From Trichobilharzia regenti (lineage: Eukaryota > Platyhelminthes > Trematoda > Strigeidida > Schistosomatidae): DNA of 64,000 bases. Location: contig OX235262.1 of assembly GCA_944472135.2 (NCBI GenBank), positions 42,583,804-42,647,803 on the forward strand. The letters run 5' to 3'. A model generated the notes under the pieces. The model did no database searches. It was not told the DNA's origin and saw only the letters and a list, made by a program, of their open reading frames with translations. Made by a program: the position numbers and the translations under genes. This document shows positions 23,001 through 34,197 of the stretch, piece by piece. Position 1 is the stretch's first letter, and each line of letters starts with the position of its first letter.

Positions 23001-24182
23001 GATGAAGAACAACAAACTAAGAAACGTAAAAGACTCGATAAGATCAAGTCTGTTGTAGTTGTACACAACGATATAAGTAAAAGGACAAATGTTGAGTTGA
23101 ACTACAAGTTAAGTATGCGCATTAACAAAGATTATGGTAACACAGAAGAGGAAGTAGTTAATGCGAAAAATGATGCGAAAACTGTACTTTTAGAAACTGA
23201 TGATCTAGTAAGAAAAGATTCGAGTTATAATGAAAACCACAATGATGACAGCGATGGCCACAACGGGAATAAAGATGAAGGAATTAAGAGATTAGAGAAT
23301 TTAATGATTGAAGAATCGGTAAGGCAGGATGATGTTGAGGAAGAAGGTGAAATTGTTTCAGATGGTACAAGTGAAGTTGAAGAAAGTGGAAAGAAATGTC
23401 GAAGAAGAGACTCATCTGAATACACTCGCCTTCAAGGAACTGGTAATTCCAGTTCTCACGTTTATTCAAGAAAAAAATATGATTCCTCCTCTAATAGAAT
23501 CTGGTCAGACACTGATAATGATCGAATTACATCACCTAGGCACAAAAGTAAAATCCTGTCGCACAGTGGAAATCTGAAGAGCAGAATGAACTTGTCAACT
23601 AGACACCATTGCTATGATGAAGATAATAGGAAGAAAAATATCATTACAACAAGCTATACTAACCATCTAAAATATCAGTCACATAACTTGAAACCGTCAC
23701 ATTTTATTCATCAAAACAAGATAGACCATAGAGTAAAGTTTCGTGAATACAATCCTCGAAGCTACTATTTTAATAAGTATCAAACTTATCCCGGAAGATA
23801 TTTCTCATCATCTTTAAGAAAACAAATCTTTTTCAATAAGTTATATTCTGAGGTCAGTAAACCATCAGGAAGAATTAATAAGCTATATAAACCGCATATA
23901 GTTAATTCAGAAATACCTGTTGAATGTATACCAAGTTGTAAAGATTTTAAGATGAAAAAATTGAGAAGACTGGAAAAAAGTAGTCGATCAATTTCTCTCA
24001 AATATGAAAAACAGAGCAGTTCAAAGTCTGATCACCCAATGAATTCAGTGTCATCAACATCTACCTCAAAGACAACATCATTACAGTCGTCTCACTACCA
24101 TCCATCTCATAAGCATTATTTGAAGCATAGTTCTCATAAATATAAATATGATCATGAAAATCGTAAAACTGTTGACAGTTAG
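20084..24182 (+). CDS. Large serine-rich low-complexity protein, exon 2
   Basis: This exon carries 1365 codons in frame with exon 1, for a total of 1449 residues, ending TAG at 24180-24182. I do not recognise a named family. Visible features (full-protein numbering) are proline-directed sites KTPPSPR near 188 and RGPPSPY near 576, an almost pure Ser/Gly/Arg tract at about 792-848, a basic KKKKSNRRK..KKRKR stretch near 1040-1070 that looks like a nuclear localisation signal, an acidic EEEGEIVSDG motif near 1168, and a basic, His/Tyr/Ser-rich C-terminus. There are no membrane segments or catalytic motifs. The composition resembles nuclear RNA-processing or chromatin scaffold proteins; that role is inference. 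Codon use is AT-rich with no frame damage over 4 kb, so the gene is under coding constraint. Confidence 0.85.
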
Positions 24183-24355
24183 TCAAAAGGATATTTGTTA
24201 ACAAACCATGTTTAAAATATCGTCATTTTTTAATAAGACAATTTGGTATGAAATATTGATGTAATGACTTTATACCATTCAGGGTAATTGACGATTTTGT
24301 TGATGTTGCATAAACAATGTGTTGACACTGTTTGATTAGTTCATTAAATCCCTAT

Positions 24356-24361
24356 AATAAA
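24356..24361 (+). promoter_or_regulatory. Putative polyadenylation signal
   Basis: AATAAA lies 173 bases after the stop codon of the serine-rich gene, the first canonical hexamer downstream. A T-rich stretch follows. Confidence 0.55.
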
Positions 24362-24419
24362 TTTTTTTAATCAATATTAGAATTCAAATATATATTTTTA
24401 GAGGTTGAGGGTGTTGACG

Positions 24420-24780
24420 TTAACGAATAGTACGAAGTGTACTAATGGAAGATCTAATATCCACAACTTCTATAGTATTCGTTCTGCGTAGACCAAAGGC
24501 ATAGGCAAAACACAGAAACTGATCGTCCGAATTAAGAACAATATTTCGGGACCAAAGTTTAGTGCGAGGTTGTTTGCTTACCTACCTAGAGATAATGCAC
24601 GAACGAACATAATACAACGGTGTACCGAATGGCATGGATGCTTGACCCTAAGCCTTCAGCTAAACAAATAGACTTAAACAGTGAGTGTCAGCATCTGATG
24701 TTCCATGATGAATGCTGTCGCTTATAACTTTGGGGAATTACCAACAGCTATTTATTGTAATATATAAAAGTTATTCACTT
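24420..24780. other. No recognised feature
   Basis: No supportable ORF or repeat. A weak similarity between the 24670-24710 and 26680-26710 stretches is too short to call. Confidence 0.35.
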
Positions 24781-24784
24781 GTCT

Positions 24785-24990
24785 TTATATTATTATTATT
24801 ATTATTATTATTATATTCTTTAATTCCTAGAGGAATATAGGGCTTCAGCTGCGCGTCTCTATTGCCTTCGGTTTTCTGCCAACTTTTTCACCCAGCTCCA
24901 AGTCTGCCCACATGCTTTCATCTCCTCTTCACATGACCTCCTCCAAGTCACCCTTGGACGACCAACTCGCCGCTTGTCTTTAGGTGTTAC
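24785..24990 (-). mobile_element. RTE-type LINE 3' end
   Basis: The minus-strand translation RRVGRPRVTWRRSCEEEMKACGQTWSWVKKLAENR matches the conserved RTE tail (RRRGRPK.TWRR..E.EM...G.TW....K.AQNR). It ends with a 'ccctatattcctctagg' segment and an ATT microsatellite at 24785-24812. Only the last 200 bp are present. Confidence 0.7.
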
Positions 24991-25160
24991 TTATGGTGAA
25001 AGACAGGATTAACTTTTGATGTTCTCTAGAAATGAGTGAGATCTCATTGGCTGAATGGCATTGATGTTAAGAACTTCTCACAAGTAAAGCAAGGCGATCT
25101 TTTCTTGTATGAAACTTTAAAAAGACAATCATTATAAATTACTTAAAATAACCCCAGTAT

Positions 25161-25391
25161 TTAATTGGTGGATGGTGACTAGCAGTGGAATCCAGGATGC
25201 GCATTTCGTCCTATTTGGGACTCGTCATCTGAATGTATCTGCATTTACCAGTGAGTGATGATGTTCCCACCGAGGCTGGAACCCAGACCCCATAATTTCC
25301 AACGCCAAAGCGTTATCCACCAGACCACTTGGGCCACGAGAACCACCTCTTGTGCAACGGGACCGAGTACTTCGGTCCAATCAATCGACGA
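25161..25391 (-). mobile_element. SINE with mutated hammerhead
   Basis: A second copy of the SINE family at 15078-15297. The tRNA-like head (B-box region GGGTTCCAGCC) and the ribozyme segment (25191-25251) are present. In the ribozyme, stem II (GTCCC..GGAC), GAAA and the ATC triplet are intact. The conserved CTGACGA has become ATGACGA and stem I carries a change, so the fold is predicted to be inactive. The segment at the far end (about 25362-25385) is a palindrome, GACCGAGTACTTCGGTC, also found at 15000-15017. Confidence 0.75.
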
Positions 25392-25474
25392 AAAATCTAA
25401 AATTCAATTAAAATAATCCCAGTATGTTTAGAAAATCAAAATAAGATTTTTCTGAACTTTTCGGTGTGTATACG

Positions 25475-25795
25475 TGTTATAACTGTAGAGAATTAGATGA
25501 AGACGTTGTCGCCTTGTTCTGTCTGCGCCTGACTAATATGCCTATCTGCTTGTGGTACCTTCCGATTCAGTGAACCACGCAAATATCAAAAGACAACTAC
25601 GACAAAGAACTTATTTAGGAAAACAACACGTGGTATTTATACATTTTTACAACAATACAAACAGCTAACAGCATTTGAAATAATTGATCGTAATAATCAA
25701 TAACAAAGTGCGTGGGAAATGATGATATACCATTTATGCGAGATTAACAGGCGTTGAAATAATTGATCAATAACAAAGTGCGTGGGATCCTATCA
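25475..25795 (+). mobile_element. Solo LTR, 321 bp, ATACG target duplication
   Basis: It starts TGTTATAACTG and ends ATCCTATCA, bracketed by the perfect repeat ATACG (25470-25474 and 25796-25800). It is homologous along its length to the solo LTR at 11148-11575, but with two rather than four internal units. No internal element sequence remains. Confidence 0.88.
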
Positions 25796-25799
25796 ATAC

Positions 25800-26755
25800 G
25801 ACAGCTACTTGAGTAGAATTACTTGGACTTCCTTAAACATCGAAATATATAGTCAAATAGTGCATAAATTGGAATGTAGTGAACTTATTTGAAGGTGAAA
25901 TATGCAAAATATCTTGTTTTGATTTCTCTAAATACTCTGGAACTATTTTAAATAACTTCCACTCGAAACTCTATTTATTTCAAGAAATTAGCGACATCTA
26001 TGGTCTGGTTATTTAAAAAAACAAGAACGAAGAAAGAAAAGAAATTTGGCTTCGCCTTCTAATGTAAATGAAATTCTGAACATGCATTCTGGGACTATGA
26101 ATCACGCAAAACCCATGCCATGCAGCTGGTAAAATCTTGTAGGTTCAGACTGGCTAAGCTAGAAAGGTCATTTAGGAATCACGCTCACCTACAGTGTATC
26201 ATTATATCATTACTTTATTAGTTAGATTAGCACTAATGACGTCAAGGATATTGGTGGTAATGTAGGCAAAAGCAAACAGGTTACTGGTGCAAGATTGTTT
26301 GTTAAACAAACTACCCACAGTATTGGTAAAATATGAAAACCCTCAATTGGAAATTCAGTTGACGCAAACTATCCATCATCCGGTTACTGCAGCATTTCTC
26401 TTCTTCTTAATTCTCTTTATTCTGCAGTTTCTGTATTGGTTAAAAATCCTAACCACTTTCAAGATTTTCGCATAAAATATTAAATTCTGTATATCACTTA
26501 CAAACGTTTGTCAGTAGCACAAGCCGCGATGGAACACTCAAGGCTAATTATCAAAGTTCAGACTGCTTATAAGTTGACTTCATGCCACAAGAAAGCTTCC
26601 TGAGCTAACATTTGCCGTCAGTTTCCTCTAATGGTATGACGGATGTAGTTTTCTGTAGCCCAACACTCTAACCGTTCAACACTGAGTGCTGACCCTCACT
26701 GTTTAAGTCAACTTGTTGATTGATATAAGTATAAAACTTGGGCACTGTGGTAGAG
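25800..26755. other. No recognised feature
   Basis: A 62-codon frame at 26287-26475 includes a hydrophobic stretch but no motif or gene context. I do not call it. Confidence 0.35.
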
Positions 26756-26807
26756 TGTAAGTCCATTATGGATAAGATTTTATTTCGATAAATCACACAG
26801 TGTTGTA
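26756..26807 (-). repeat. Repeat also found at 40748-40905
   Basis: The minus strand continues from the adjacent hairpin arm through CAACACTGTGTGATTTATCG and an 'aaataaaatc' block that recurs at about 40818-40860. This marks it as part of a dispersed repeat, probably the 3' region of a retroelement. Confidence 0.5.
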
Positions 26808-27181
26808 CAGTTATATTAACTGATGACGTTTCGAGCACAAACTATTGCTCATAATCATATCAAGTAACTCACACAACTTTTTTCTTTCATTTATATACAT
26901 GGGTGGAATCGATTAGATATTGGATTTACAATCAATGTGAGATAATATCCATTCAGAAATAATAGTACGAGTGTTATTGACCCATTGCAATTATGTGGGA
27001 AATACGACTGTTTATACTCGTACTATTATTTCTGAATGGATATTATCTCACATTGATTGTAAATCCAATATCTAATCGATTCCACCCATGTATATAAATG
27101 AAAGAAAAAAGTTGTGTGAGTTACTTGATATGATTATGAGCAATAGTTTGTGCTCGAAACGTCATCAGTTAATATAACTGT
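26808..27181. repeat. Near-perfect hairpin, 165-bp arms, 43-bp loop
   Basis: The left arm 26808-26972 is the reverse complement of 27016-27181 with very few differences. Outer ends read ACAGTTATATTAACTGATGA and its complement; the inner ends read AGTACGAGT and ACTCGTACT. The arm sequence, including the 'cgaaacgtcatcag' block, recurs singly at 40760-40815. The structure therefore consists of two inverted copies of one dispersed repeat end. Confidence 0.85.
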
Positions 27182-28207
27182 TCAACTTGTTGAGTTGAAG
27201 GCACTCAGTCAGTTGTCTATGCTACTTTGGCTCTCCGTCGTGTTACGTTCGGTTGTTGACATCACTACCATGGGTTTCTGCACTAGGAATTTATTTCATA
27301 CTTTAAGAGGAACAATCTGTCTTCTGGATTGGCTCTTTAACGGTTGTCTGGTAATATAGAGCAGGCGCATTAGCGGTTGGATGATACATGCACGTATTCT
27401 CGTTTAATTGCATCTTGCTAACTTGTCAACATTAGTCGTCTGCTTAACTAATCATCTCAAAATCATGCTTCACTCTTTTCCGGTGAATTTTTTCCATCTT
27501 GTACTCGTTTCAATATCCAGTATCGTTTTTACTAGCTAGTGTAGACCAAGTTGATTTCTCTGTACTCATTTCTTGGTCGTAAGCTAAACGTTCCTGGTCT
27601 TTTGTAAAATTCTGCATAGTTCGTCTCCCCACTCAAGTGTCGTAGCTTTAGTTGACTCTAAAAGCACTGGGATTGGTTACATGTTGTTTGTAGTATGTGG
27701 TGTGTTTTGACCGTGTGGCTATTGGGAATGGAGTTGATCCTTTCACCCGTTAGTTGCTCCGTATATCCAAAAATAGAGAAAACGATAATAAGAGAAATAA
27801 TCAGTGTAGATTATGTAGACTTAAAAGATGGAATCAGGTGGCTAATGAAATTTGAAATTATATTTATTACTACTCCCTTGGGTTCCAAGCGGAACATTAT
27901 ATATAGGTTTATCATCCACGGGCGAAATTCCTATCTTCTAGAGTCTTCTCATCGGTCGTCCAGAGTATTCTTATCTCCTGGTTCCCACGTCCGGTCTGAC
28001 GTATAATCCAGCCAGTTTACCACAATGAAGAGCATCATCGATGATAACAGACAGTCAGTCTTATCTTACTCTTGTATTCACTTCAAAGACTTAGCCGAAT
28101 TTCTCGTCGTGGATCACCTGTCACGTGGCATTGTCATATAGCTGTTGAGTGAAGTATATAAAAACTTGGGCACTGCAAGCTGTATTCCGGTTGAATTAGG
28201 TTCCAAA

Positions 28208-28717
28208 TTATTTCTGGGTCAACGCTGTCTTTTGAAGGCCTTTCTGAAGTCTATGATGTTGAGGCAGGGAGAGGTTTGACTGCCATTCTATGCTTTGTTC
28301 TGTGGTGACGGTGTGTAGAGTTGCAATTTGATCAGCACATGATTTGCCTTTCCTGAATCCAACTTGTTCCGGTGGGGCGGAGTTCTGTATACATTGCATC
28401 TTTCATTCTTTCCAGGATGATGCGACTTAGTATTTTACTTGGCATGGACAAGAGCATGATTCCACGCCGCTTCTTGCGCGGCCCTAAGTCTCCCTTCTTT
28501 GGCGAATTGAAGAGGTAGCCAGTCTTTCTTCCAATTAGTAGGCACCTTTCCTTCTTTCCAAACGTTTTGCAGTAACTGAGTGGGAACATCCGTAGTAATC
28601 TCCGGGGCCGTCTTCAGTGCTTCTAAAAGAGATGCCGTCTGGTCCTGCTGCCTCTTCGGGATTCAGTAGCTTGGTCGCATTCCGGATTTCTTCTTTTGTT
28701 GGAAGAGTGGTGCCCAC
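28208..28717 (-). pseudogene. RTE reverse transcriptase fragments
   Basis: Three overlapping frames together carry RT blocks 0-2 (EEAAGPDGI, KKGDLGPRKKRRGIMLLSMPSKIL, EQVGFRKGKSCADQIATLHTV, EQSIEWQS). Frame changes fall at about 28395 and 28590. Catalytic blocks after SIEWQ are missing: the sequence jumps towards the 3' end, so the palm domain with the YADD box is deleted. Confidence 0.75.
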
Positions 28718-29011
28718 TGGCAGGCAGTTCTCTTCTTTCTCCCTAGAAGATTTGTATACGTTTCCTAGAACATCACCTTCAGAGAGTTAGTTCCAAAGTT
28801 CTTCCACGCAGGTTTCCTCAGTGATGCCACGTAGTATCCCCAACTTTGCTCTGAAATGATGTGTAGTGAATACGTTCCTTGTAGTTTTGTCCTTCTGTTT
28901 CTGAATGTTGAGCTTGAATTGCGGTCTGTCTCCACTTGTTTTCGTGGATTTCAGATGCGCCTTGAAGGTTCCTTGAACTGGATGATGGGCTGATCCCACA
29001 TCTGCTCCTCT

Positions 29012-29748
29012 TGTGGAGTACGTAACAATGTGACTGTACACTTTTTGGTTATTTGTAGAAATTAGAGATATTGTACATAATTTTTGTTTAAACCATCAAG
29101 AGATGACATAGTGATACCACTGTTAGTATTATGTGATGACAGGACACTTGATACCAAGTGACTCGGATGACCACCACCGACATACGATGAAGAAGTACTA
29201 ATGGTGATGATGATGGCTTCCGAGCCATTAGAAAGATCAGATTATGATTGTTGTAGTGATGTTGGAGGTAGGGGTGGTCAGCATTCGACGAATACAACAT
29301 TGTTAAGATCACATGCTACTTCTAAAGGTGTACTGCTGTCATCGTCTTCATTATCCAATGTATCGTTTCAACCTTGGGTATCACCCTCACAGAGTGCATT
29401 TCCTTCAGTGAATAATCCATCTCTGTCATCAACCACCACTATCCCGTTGATGAATCGACATGACGCAACAATGTTTTCAACAACACCAAGTTTATGACCA
29501 CCAATGTTGGATCAACAAAATATTGTTGATATGATGAATATTAGTTGTTTAACAGGTGGTAGTTCTTCTTCATCGTATGTCGGTGGTGGTCATCCGAGTC
29601 ACTTGGTATCAAGTGTCCTGTCATCACATAATACTAACAGTGGTATCACTATGTCATCTCTTGATGGTTTAAACAAAAATTATGTACAATATCTCTAATT
29701 TCTACAAATAACCAAAAAGTGTACAGTCACATTGTTACGTACTCCACA
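29012..29748. mobile_element. 737-bp element with 188-bp inverted ends
   Basis: The ends TGTGGAGTACGTAACAATG (29012-) and its complement (-29748) open near-perfect inverted repeats of about 188 bp (29012-29199 and 29561-29748). It lies in the RTE endonuclease reading frame between SREE and RGADVGS, flanked by the 4-bp direct repeat CTCT (29008-29011 and 29749-29752). Removing it rejoins the RTE. The interior and the right-hand arm hold a coding-like plus-strand frame (see 29201-29698). There is no transposase, so it would be non-autonomous. A fold-back or pack-type element, or a snap-back cDNA, are all possible. Confidence 0.75.
29201..29698 (+). pseudogene. Serine-rich coding fragment within inverted-repeat element
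   Basis: One frame runs 165 codons with a single in-frame TGA (29495-29497) and ends TAA at 29696-29698. It reads like a regulatory-protein C-terminus: SSSSLSNVSFQPWVSPSQ, then a Ser/Thr/Pro-rich stretch, an Asn/Met-rich NIVDMMNISCLTGGSSSS, and a C-terminal SLDGLNKNYVQYL. The last 46 codons lie in the right inverted repeat. There is no similarity to the surrounding RTE. I infer capture from a host gene, possibly a transcription factor, but I cannot name it. If it is real coding DNA, the TGA marks decay. Confidence 0.45.
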
Positions 29749-30489
29749 CTCTTCTCGACTTTTTGCCCAGCAGGCTGAGTCTCCACTTCCTTGAGTAGTA
29801 GTGTTTATGGTGTGTCCGTGAGGCGAAATCCATGTTGCTTTGTGTATATCCTTGTGTTTATATACGCCCCTTCCGATCACCAAATCGTTGAAAGAGAAGA
29901 AGTCTGCGAATAATTCTCCGTTCTCATTCATTTCACTGAGTCAGTGCCTCTCGACCCATGATGAGTTCTCTTCCTGCATTATCTGCTCCCAGTTCAGCTG
30001 GCATTCATACCGCCCATGAGGATTTTGATGTTATCATTTGGACTGTTTTCCATTACTGTTTGGAGTTGTTTGTAAAAATCTTCCTTCTTCTCTTGTTCCG
30101 CGTTGTTTGTAACACTGTGCGTAGCATTGGATGATGTCGACCTTCTTTCCATGCTTGTGAGTTGGATCTTACTGGCATGATCCTGCGAGACGAAATTGTT
30201 TTCCACCACATTAGGGCTTTGGCTGCCACTGGTGACATCATGATAGCCACTCACTGTCTCAGTGTGTTCGTGGTTGTCGTCTGGGTGACAAGACTGACTC
30301 ACTATTTGAAAATTTCTATAGTCCATATCCATTTCATCTGCTCTCACAGATACCCAACACTTCTGTGACATATTTTCGCATCCCTTAGGCTACTTGGGCA
30401 GCTTTCCCAGCCAGCTTCGTACATCGTACGTCCCCATTCTTATCCTTGCTCTCATCTAGAGAAGACATTGGCTGACTGGCCGGCTCCCC

Positions 30490-30660
30490 CCTCCCAATTC
30501 GAACGAAGAATAAGACTTTTATTTGAAGTTTTTGTATTTTTAAAATAATCTCTGTGTGCTGACGTTTTCCTAGAGGTTTGGAAGATTTAGTGGTGTTGAG
30601 TCGCCAGCCCCACGCCCAACTATCCCTCCTTACCTGGGCTTGGGAACGGCCGGAAAACTA
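30490..30660. other. GC-richer repeat-like spacer
   Basis: A segment with 'gccagccccacgcccaacta' followed by a 'gggcttgggaacggcc' motif. It looks like part of a dispersed repeat junction between two LINEs; identity unknown. Confidence 0.35.
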
Positions 30661-32640
30661 GCGGGCTAGTCAACTAAGTGAGGTTAGGACAGGTCATTAA
30701 TATTAGTCAAATAAATCAATGGCCTTAAGAACCCTGGGATTCTGAACTGTGCCCTGATGGTCAAACACGACTTTCCTTGGGTTAGAACTCCCTCTCCTGT
30801 CAAATCCCTTCACGAGATCGAGGGGGATCACGTTAGCCGGAGCATTTATGTCCCAGCACGATGTCCAATCACTCAAAGCAGATAATAGATTGGTCACACA
30901 AAGTCTACCTGTTCTGAAACCTCGTTACGCTTTATGGAACATGCATTTCATGGCGTGATCACCAATCGGACTTTCCAGTACCTGTAATAATGCTGGATGT
31001 AGTGCGACTGGTGTGTAACTCTTGGCTTTTCGGCAGTCCTCACCCTTGAAGATAAGAGAAACAGTGGCCCTCTTCCACTCCCTTGACAGTTACCATGAAT
31101 CCATGGAGTGTTGGAACAGGTCACATAGGGGCCTACAGAGAGATTCAACTCACTCTTTCAGTACAGGCAACCGAATATTGTCGCAAACTGGAGACTTTCC
31201 ATAGATGAATTTCCGTAAGTTCCCTATTACCACAGAGACGTTCGCTTGGAGTGTATCTATTGTGTTTTCTCTTGTTAAGTTAGCATTACAGTCCGTTGTG
31301 GCATATACCGGTGATACTCACAATCTCATTTAGCTGTCTGCCAAAGGCTTTACTGAATATTTTGACCGTTTCCAAACTAGTGCTATATCAACCATTTGGA
31401 CATCGTAAGGCGCGTGCCCCCAAGTTGGTAGGCCTTCTTCCCGAAAGGAATCGGTACTCACGTTGGTGATTTGACAAGAGTTTTCTGACAAGATTTGGCT
31501 ATAGTTACCGTCTGTCACTCCTCATCCCTGTTTTGCATCGGTTACTGAATTTCAGGTGTGCTTTATGGTTAGTATGACTCTTGCAGAGTCACAGTACAAG
31601 GGAGCTTTCTGCTCCCCACCAAAATACTCTGAGTGCCAAGTGGATCGTTTTGGGGTTTGTTTCTCGACTAGAGGTATGGTGTCTGAGTTCGCCGTGTGAA
31701 TAGTCTTTCTTACCACTTCTCAATGTTCCATTGGTAACTAAGCCCGGTTTGGGAGTCATTCGGCATCAAACAGAATTCTTAGCATTTTGGTGCAGTCGGC
31801 TTTGCTAAAGAACAGATAATGTCGTCTAGCATTCTACTTCAAGTGATCGCAGAGAAAAGAGAAGCAAACGCTATAACCACATCGTCACTGCTACCTCCAG
31901 GCTAATTGTTCAAACGTTTTCAACTAGTAACTGGCCAAAAGCCAGTATGCAGTCCAGTCTTGATTACTTTCCACTAGGGCCCCACATAGTATCGTCCCGA
32001 AAGTTCTCAGTCAGCTTTGTATCTCTAATGGTTTGTAGAAGATTTCAGTCAAATTTCCCTTCAGCATGTCTCGAGTCGAGGTTTAGGGATGGGGCACTGA
32101 AGGCTCCAGCTATGGTCATTTGGTCGCAGTAGATTTCCTGTTTTCCTCCAATACTTTCAAGCAGTGCTGTACTCTGCTCCACATGAGGGTGATCGGTAGG
32201 TGATATCCAGTGGATGCTTGATAGGGCCTACAGTGAAATTACACCACTTACAGTCTGAGAGTTATGTGAGTGGTGAGTCCGTTGAATATACGCATCTGAT
32301 TTGCTTGTCCAAATATAAGGCAACTCCACCCTCTGCTTCTTATACCTGCCTAAACTGTCTAGAACCGCATCATTTATGCTAATCTCATTGTCGGATTTAG
32401 TAAGGATTATCCAGGTTTCGCTTAAATGAGTAGAGCAAACGGAACACGAAAAATTGGAATCGATATGATGATGGATAAATTTTCGGTGGTCTCCGATTTA
32501 GGCAGGCCGCAGATATTCTATCTCCTTACCATTCCCATAGGCATCAATCTAATTCAAATACCGTTCCAACAAAACCGGTTCCAACAACAACGAATATTAC
32601 GTTTAGATGTCCTCTCCTGAAAATTAAACCCAAAAGCGCC
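30660..32640 (-). mobile_element. CR1/Jockey-type LINE, degenerate
   Basis: Minus-strand pieces in order are GVALYLDKQIRCVYSTDSPLT near 32260-32330 (endonuclease GRGGGVALYL block), a TIAGAFSAPSLNLDS segment near 32080-32120 (the GDFNAP.I block), LHPALLQVLESPIGDH near 30955-31010 (the RP.SLTPVVSKVLESLI.DH RT block), and VTNLLSALSDWTSCWD..APANVIPLD at 30830-30900 (the TNLL...W...LD...VDVVYLDF block). It is riddled with stops. Its 5' continuation appears displaced to 37917-38277 on the other strand (see findings). Confidence 0.65.
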
Positions 32641-33007
32641 TGTCAGCCAACTCTCAGAAACTGTCAGTGTCCAGCTCCTACTACGCTGGACCTCACACTG
32701 TCCCTGGAAGACTTTCAGAAACAATTTCTTATAACCAACGCGAAAACCAGAACACAGATTGGCGACTCGAGAATCCTTTATTCTTAAGCCAATACGTAAC
32801 CAACAATAAGGTTATTACACACAAGGTCTAAGAATAAATGTAATGACAATAAATCACGATAACACTTCTGATAGTTTTCTGTCTTCCACTGAACAGCGAA
32901 CGATGAGACAATGACTGCTGGATTGATAACTCCCGCGAAAAATATGGAGGAGTTGGGTTTGATCAAACAACCATGAATTCATCGTTCAATCTTCAACTAC
33001 ATTGACA
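32641..33007 (-). mobile_element. BEL/Pao-like LTR, subfamily 2 (3' LTR)
   Basis: On the minus strand it runs TGTCAATGTAG..GTTGGCTGACA, 367 bp. It is almost identical to the plus-strand LTR at 38278-38644; even a 60-codon chance ORF is shared. It directly follows an internal region (33008-34197) whose last bases, GACGGGG, act as the polypurine-like junction. The base beyond its 3' end begins GGCGC on the minus strand, matching the five bases before the 38278 LTR. Confidence 0.85.
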
Positions 33008-34197
33008 CCCCGTCAAAAATGGATCCATCCTTTTTATCCATCACGACCAATACACGTTGACTTGGATGCCAGTGCTAGAACCTGGGTCACACGGACAAAG
33101 CTGAAATGGAGAACAAACAGAAAAGTCAACACACCACAGGCATACCCACAGCACAATCACATTCGTCGGCGACGACCCACGCCTTCCAGTTAAAGACATC
33201 CTCTTGACATCTTGCAACACAATCGCCACTTCCTAGAATGACTCTTGCAGAACGCAACGTGACCATAGCAGTACCTCATGATACTCTTCGCACATCATAT
33301 TATCTATCCACTACCAAATAACGCTGCCATCGCTTGTCACTCATTCTACCTCAGTTCCAGTAACGGTGATGTATGCAAGCATCAGTCGTCTATACTCTTG
33401 CTCCCCGGCGTGTGAGACCACAGCCTAGACAGAAACATTCATTCTCAATCATTCGTGCCACAGCTAATCATTAACTTGGTGTGCATTACATTCTCAGCAA
33501 TAGCCTCCCCGGCGTATACGACCCATCTGCTGTCTTTAACATCAATCAAATTATTCACGGATGTAGAAGACTAGAAACAACTTCAGAAGTAAGCACGACG
33601 AACAATTTAACAAAACTATGCGATAACAACAACGAGTACGCAGCGAAAACAACGAGTAAACACAATGAATCCAAAAAACACTAATTGATATGACACACCA
33701 CACGTATATACAAACAGTACACATAACCTCGCGGATCATGTCTCGATGGAATTCCTTTGAAGAATCGCAGGACTTACACCAGTACACCTGCAATCCTTCT
33801 CAGGTTGACGATTGTAAGCTGAAGAATGTCCGGACACAAACAAAATTAACCAACAATTACATTAATTGGAACACACACAATTATTTAACACAAACATATG
33901 TACAATCAACATATCAAAGTGGTGGATTCTGCCTTGACGAACTACCCTTGAAGAACTGTAGGACTTACAGCAGTACGCCTACATTCCTTCTCAGGTTGAT
34001 GATCCAAGTGGAAGTCATCCGGACACAAACAGAATTACCAACAGATAGATGACAGATGATAACAATTCAGTGTATACCACATGAACATATGTACAAAATA
34101 ATACACCAAGCACGTTGGGCTGCTCATTGATGCGCTACCCTTTGAAGAATTGTAGGACATACAGCAGTACGCCTACAACCCTTCTCAGGTTGACGCT
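33008..34197 (-). mobile_element. 3' internal non-coding region of BEL-like element
   Basis: Homologous to 61734-62844 of the complete element. It includes a block containing CAACCTGAGAAGG and a 'gtaggcgtactgctgtaagt' core repeated three times at a spacing near 190 bp (33755-34197; plus-strand counterparts near 61698, 61893 and 62083). The short ORFs on either strand are not conserved as protein, so I treat this as untranslated. Confidence 0.7.

Larger units (their letters stand above)
27870..30480 (-). mobile_element. RTE-type LINE, decayed, interrupted
   Basis: This is an antisense RTE spanning both enzymatic domains. Endonuclease pieces are at 29754-30400: ILMGGMNAS in the position of ILMGDLNAK, then NENGELFADFFSFNDLVIG and HKATWISPHGHTINTTTQ. 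After an inserted 737-bp element the endonuclease resumes with RGADVGSAHH (29008 downwards). The RT follows with AAGPDGI, TGYLFNSPKKGDLG, RGIMLLSMPSKILSRIILERMKDA and QVGFRKGKSCADQIATL. The 3' end at about 27870 carries the 'ccgcttggaacccaagg' type tail. Several frameshifts make it inactive. The GDLN catalytic Asp has become Gly. Confidence 0.8.
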
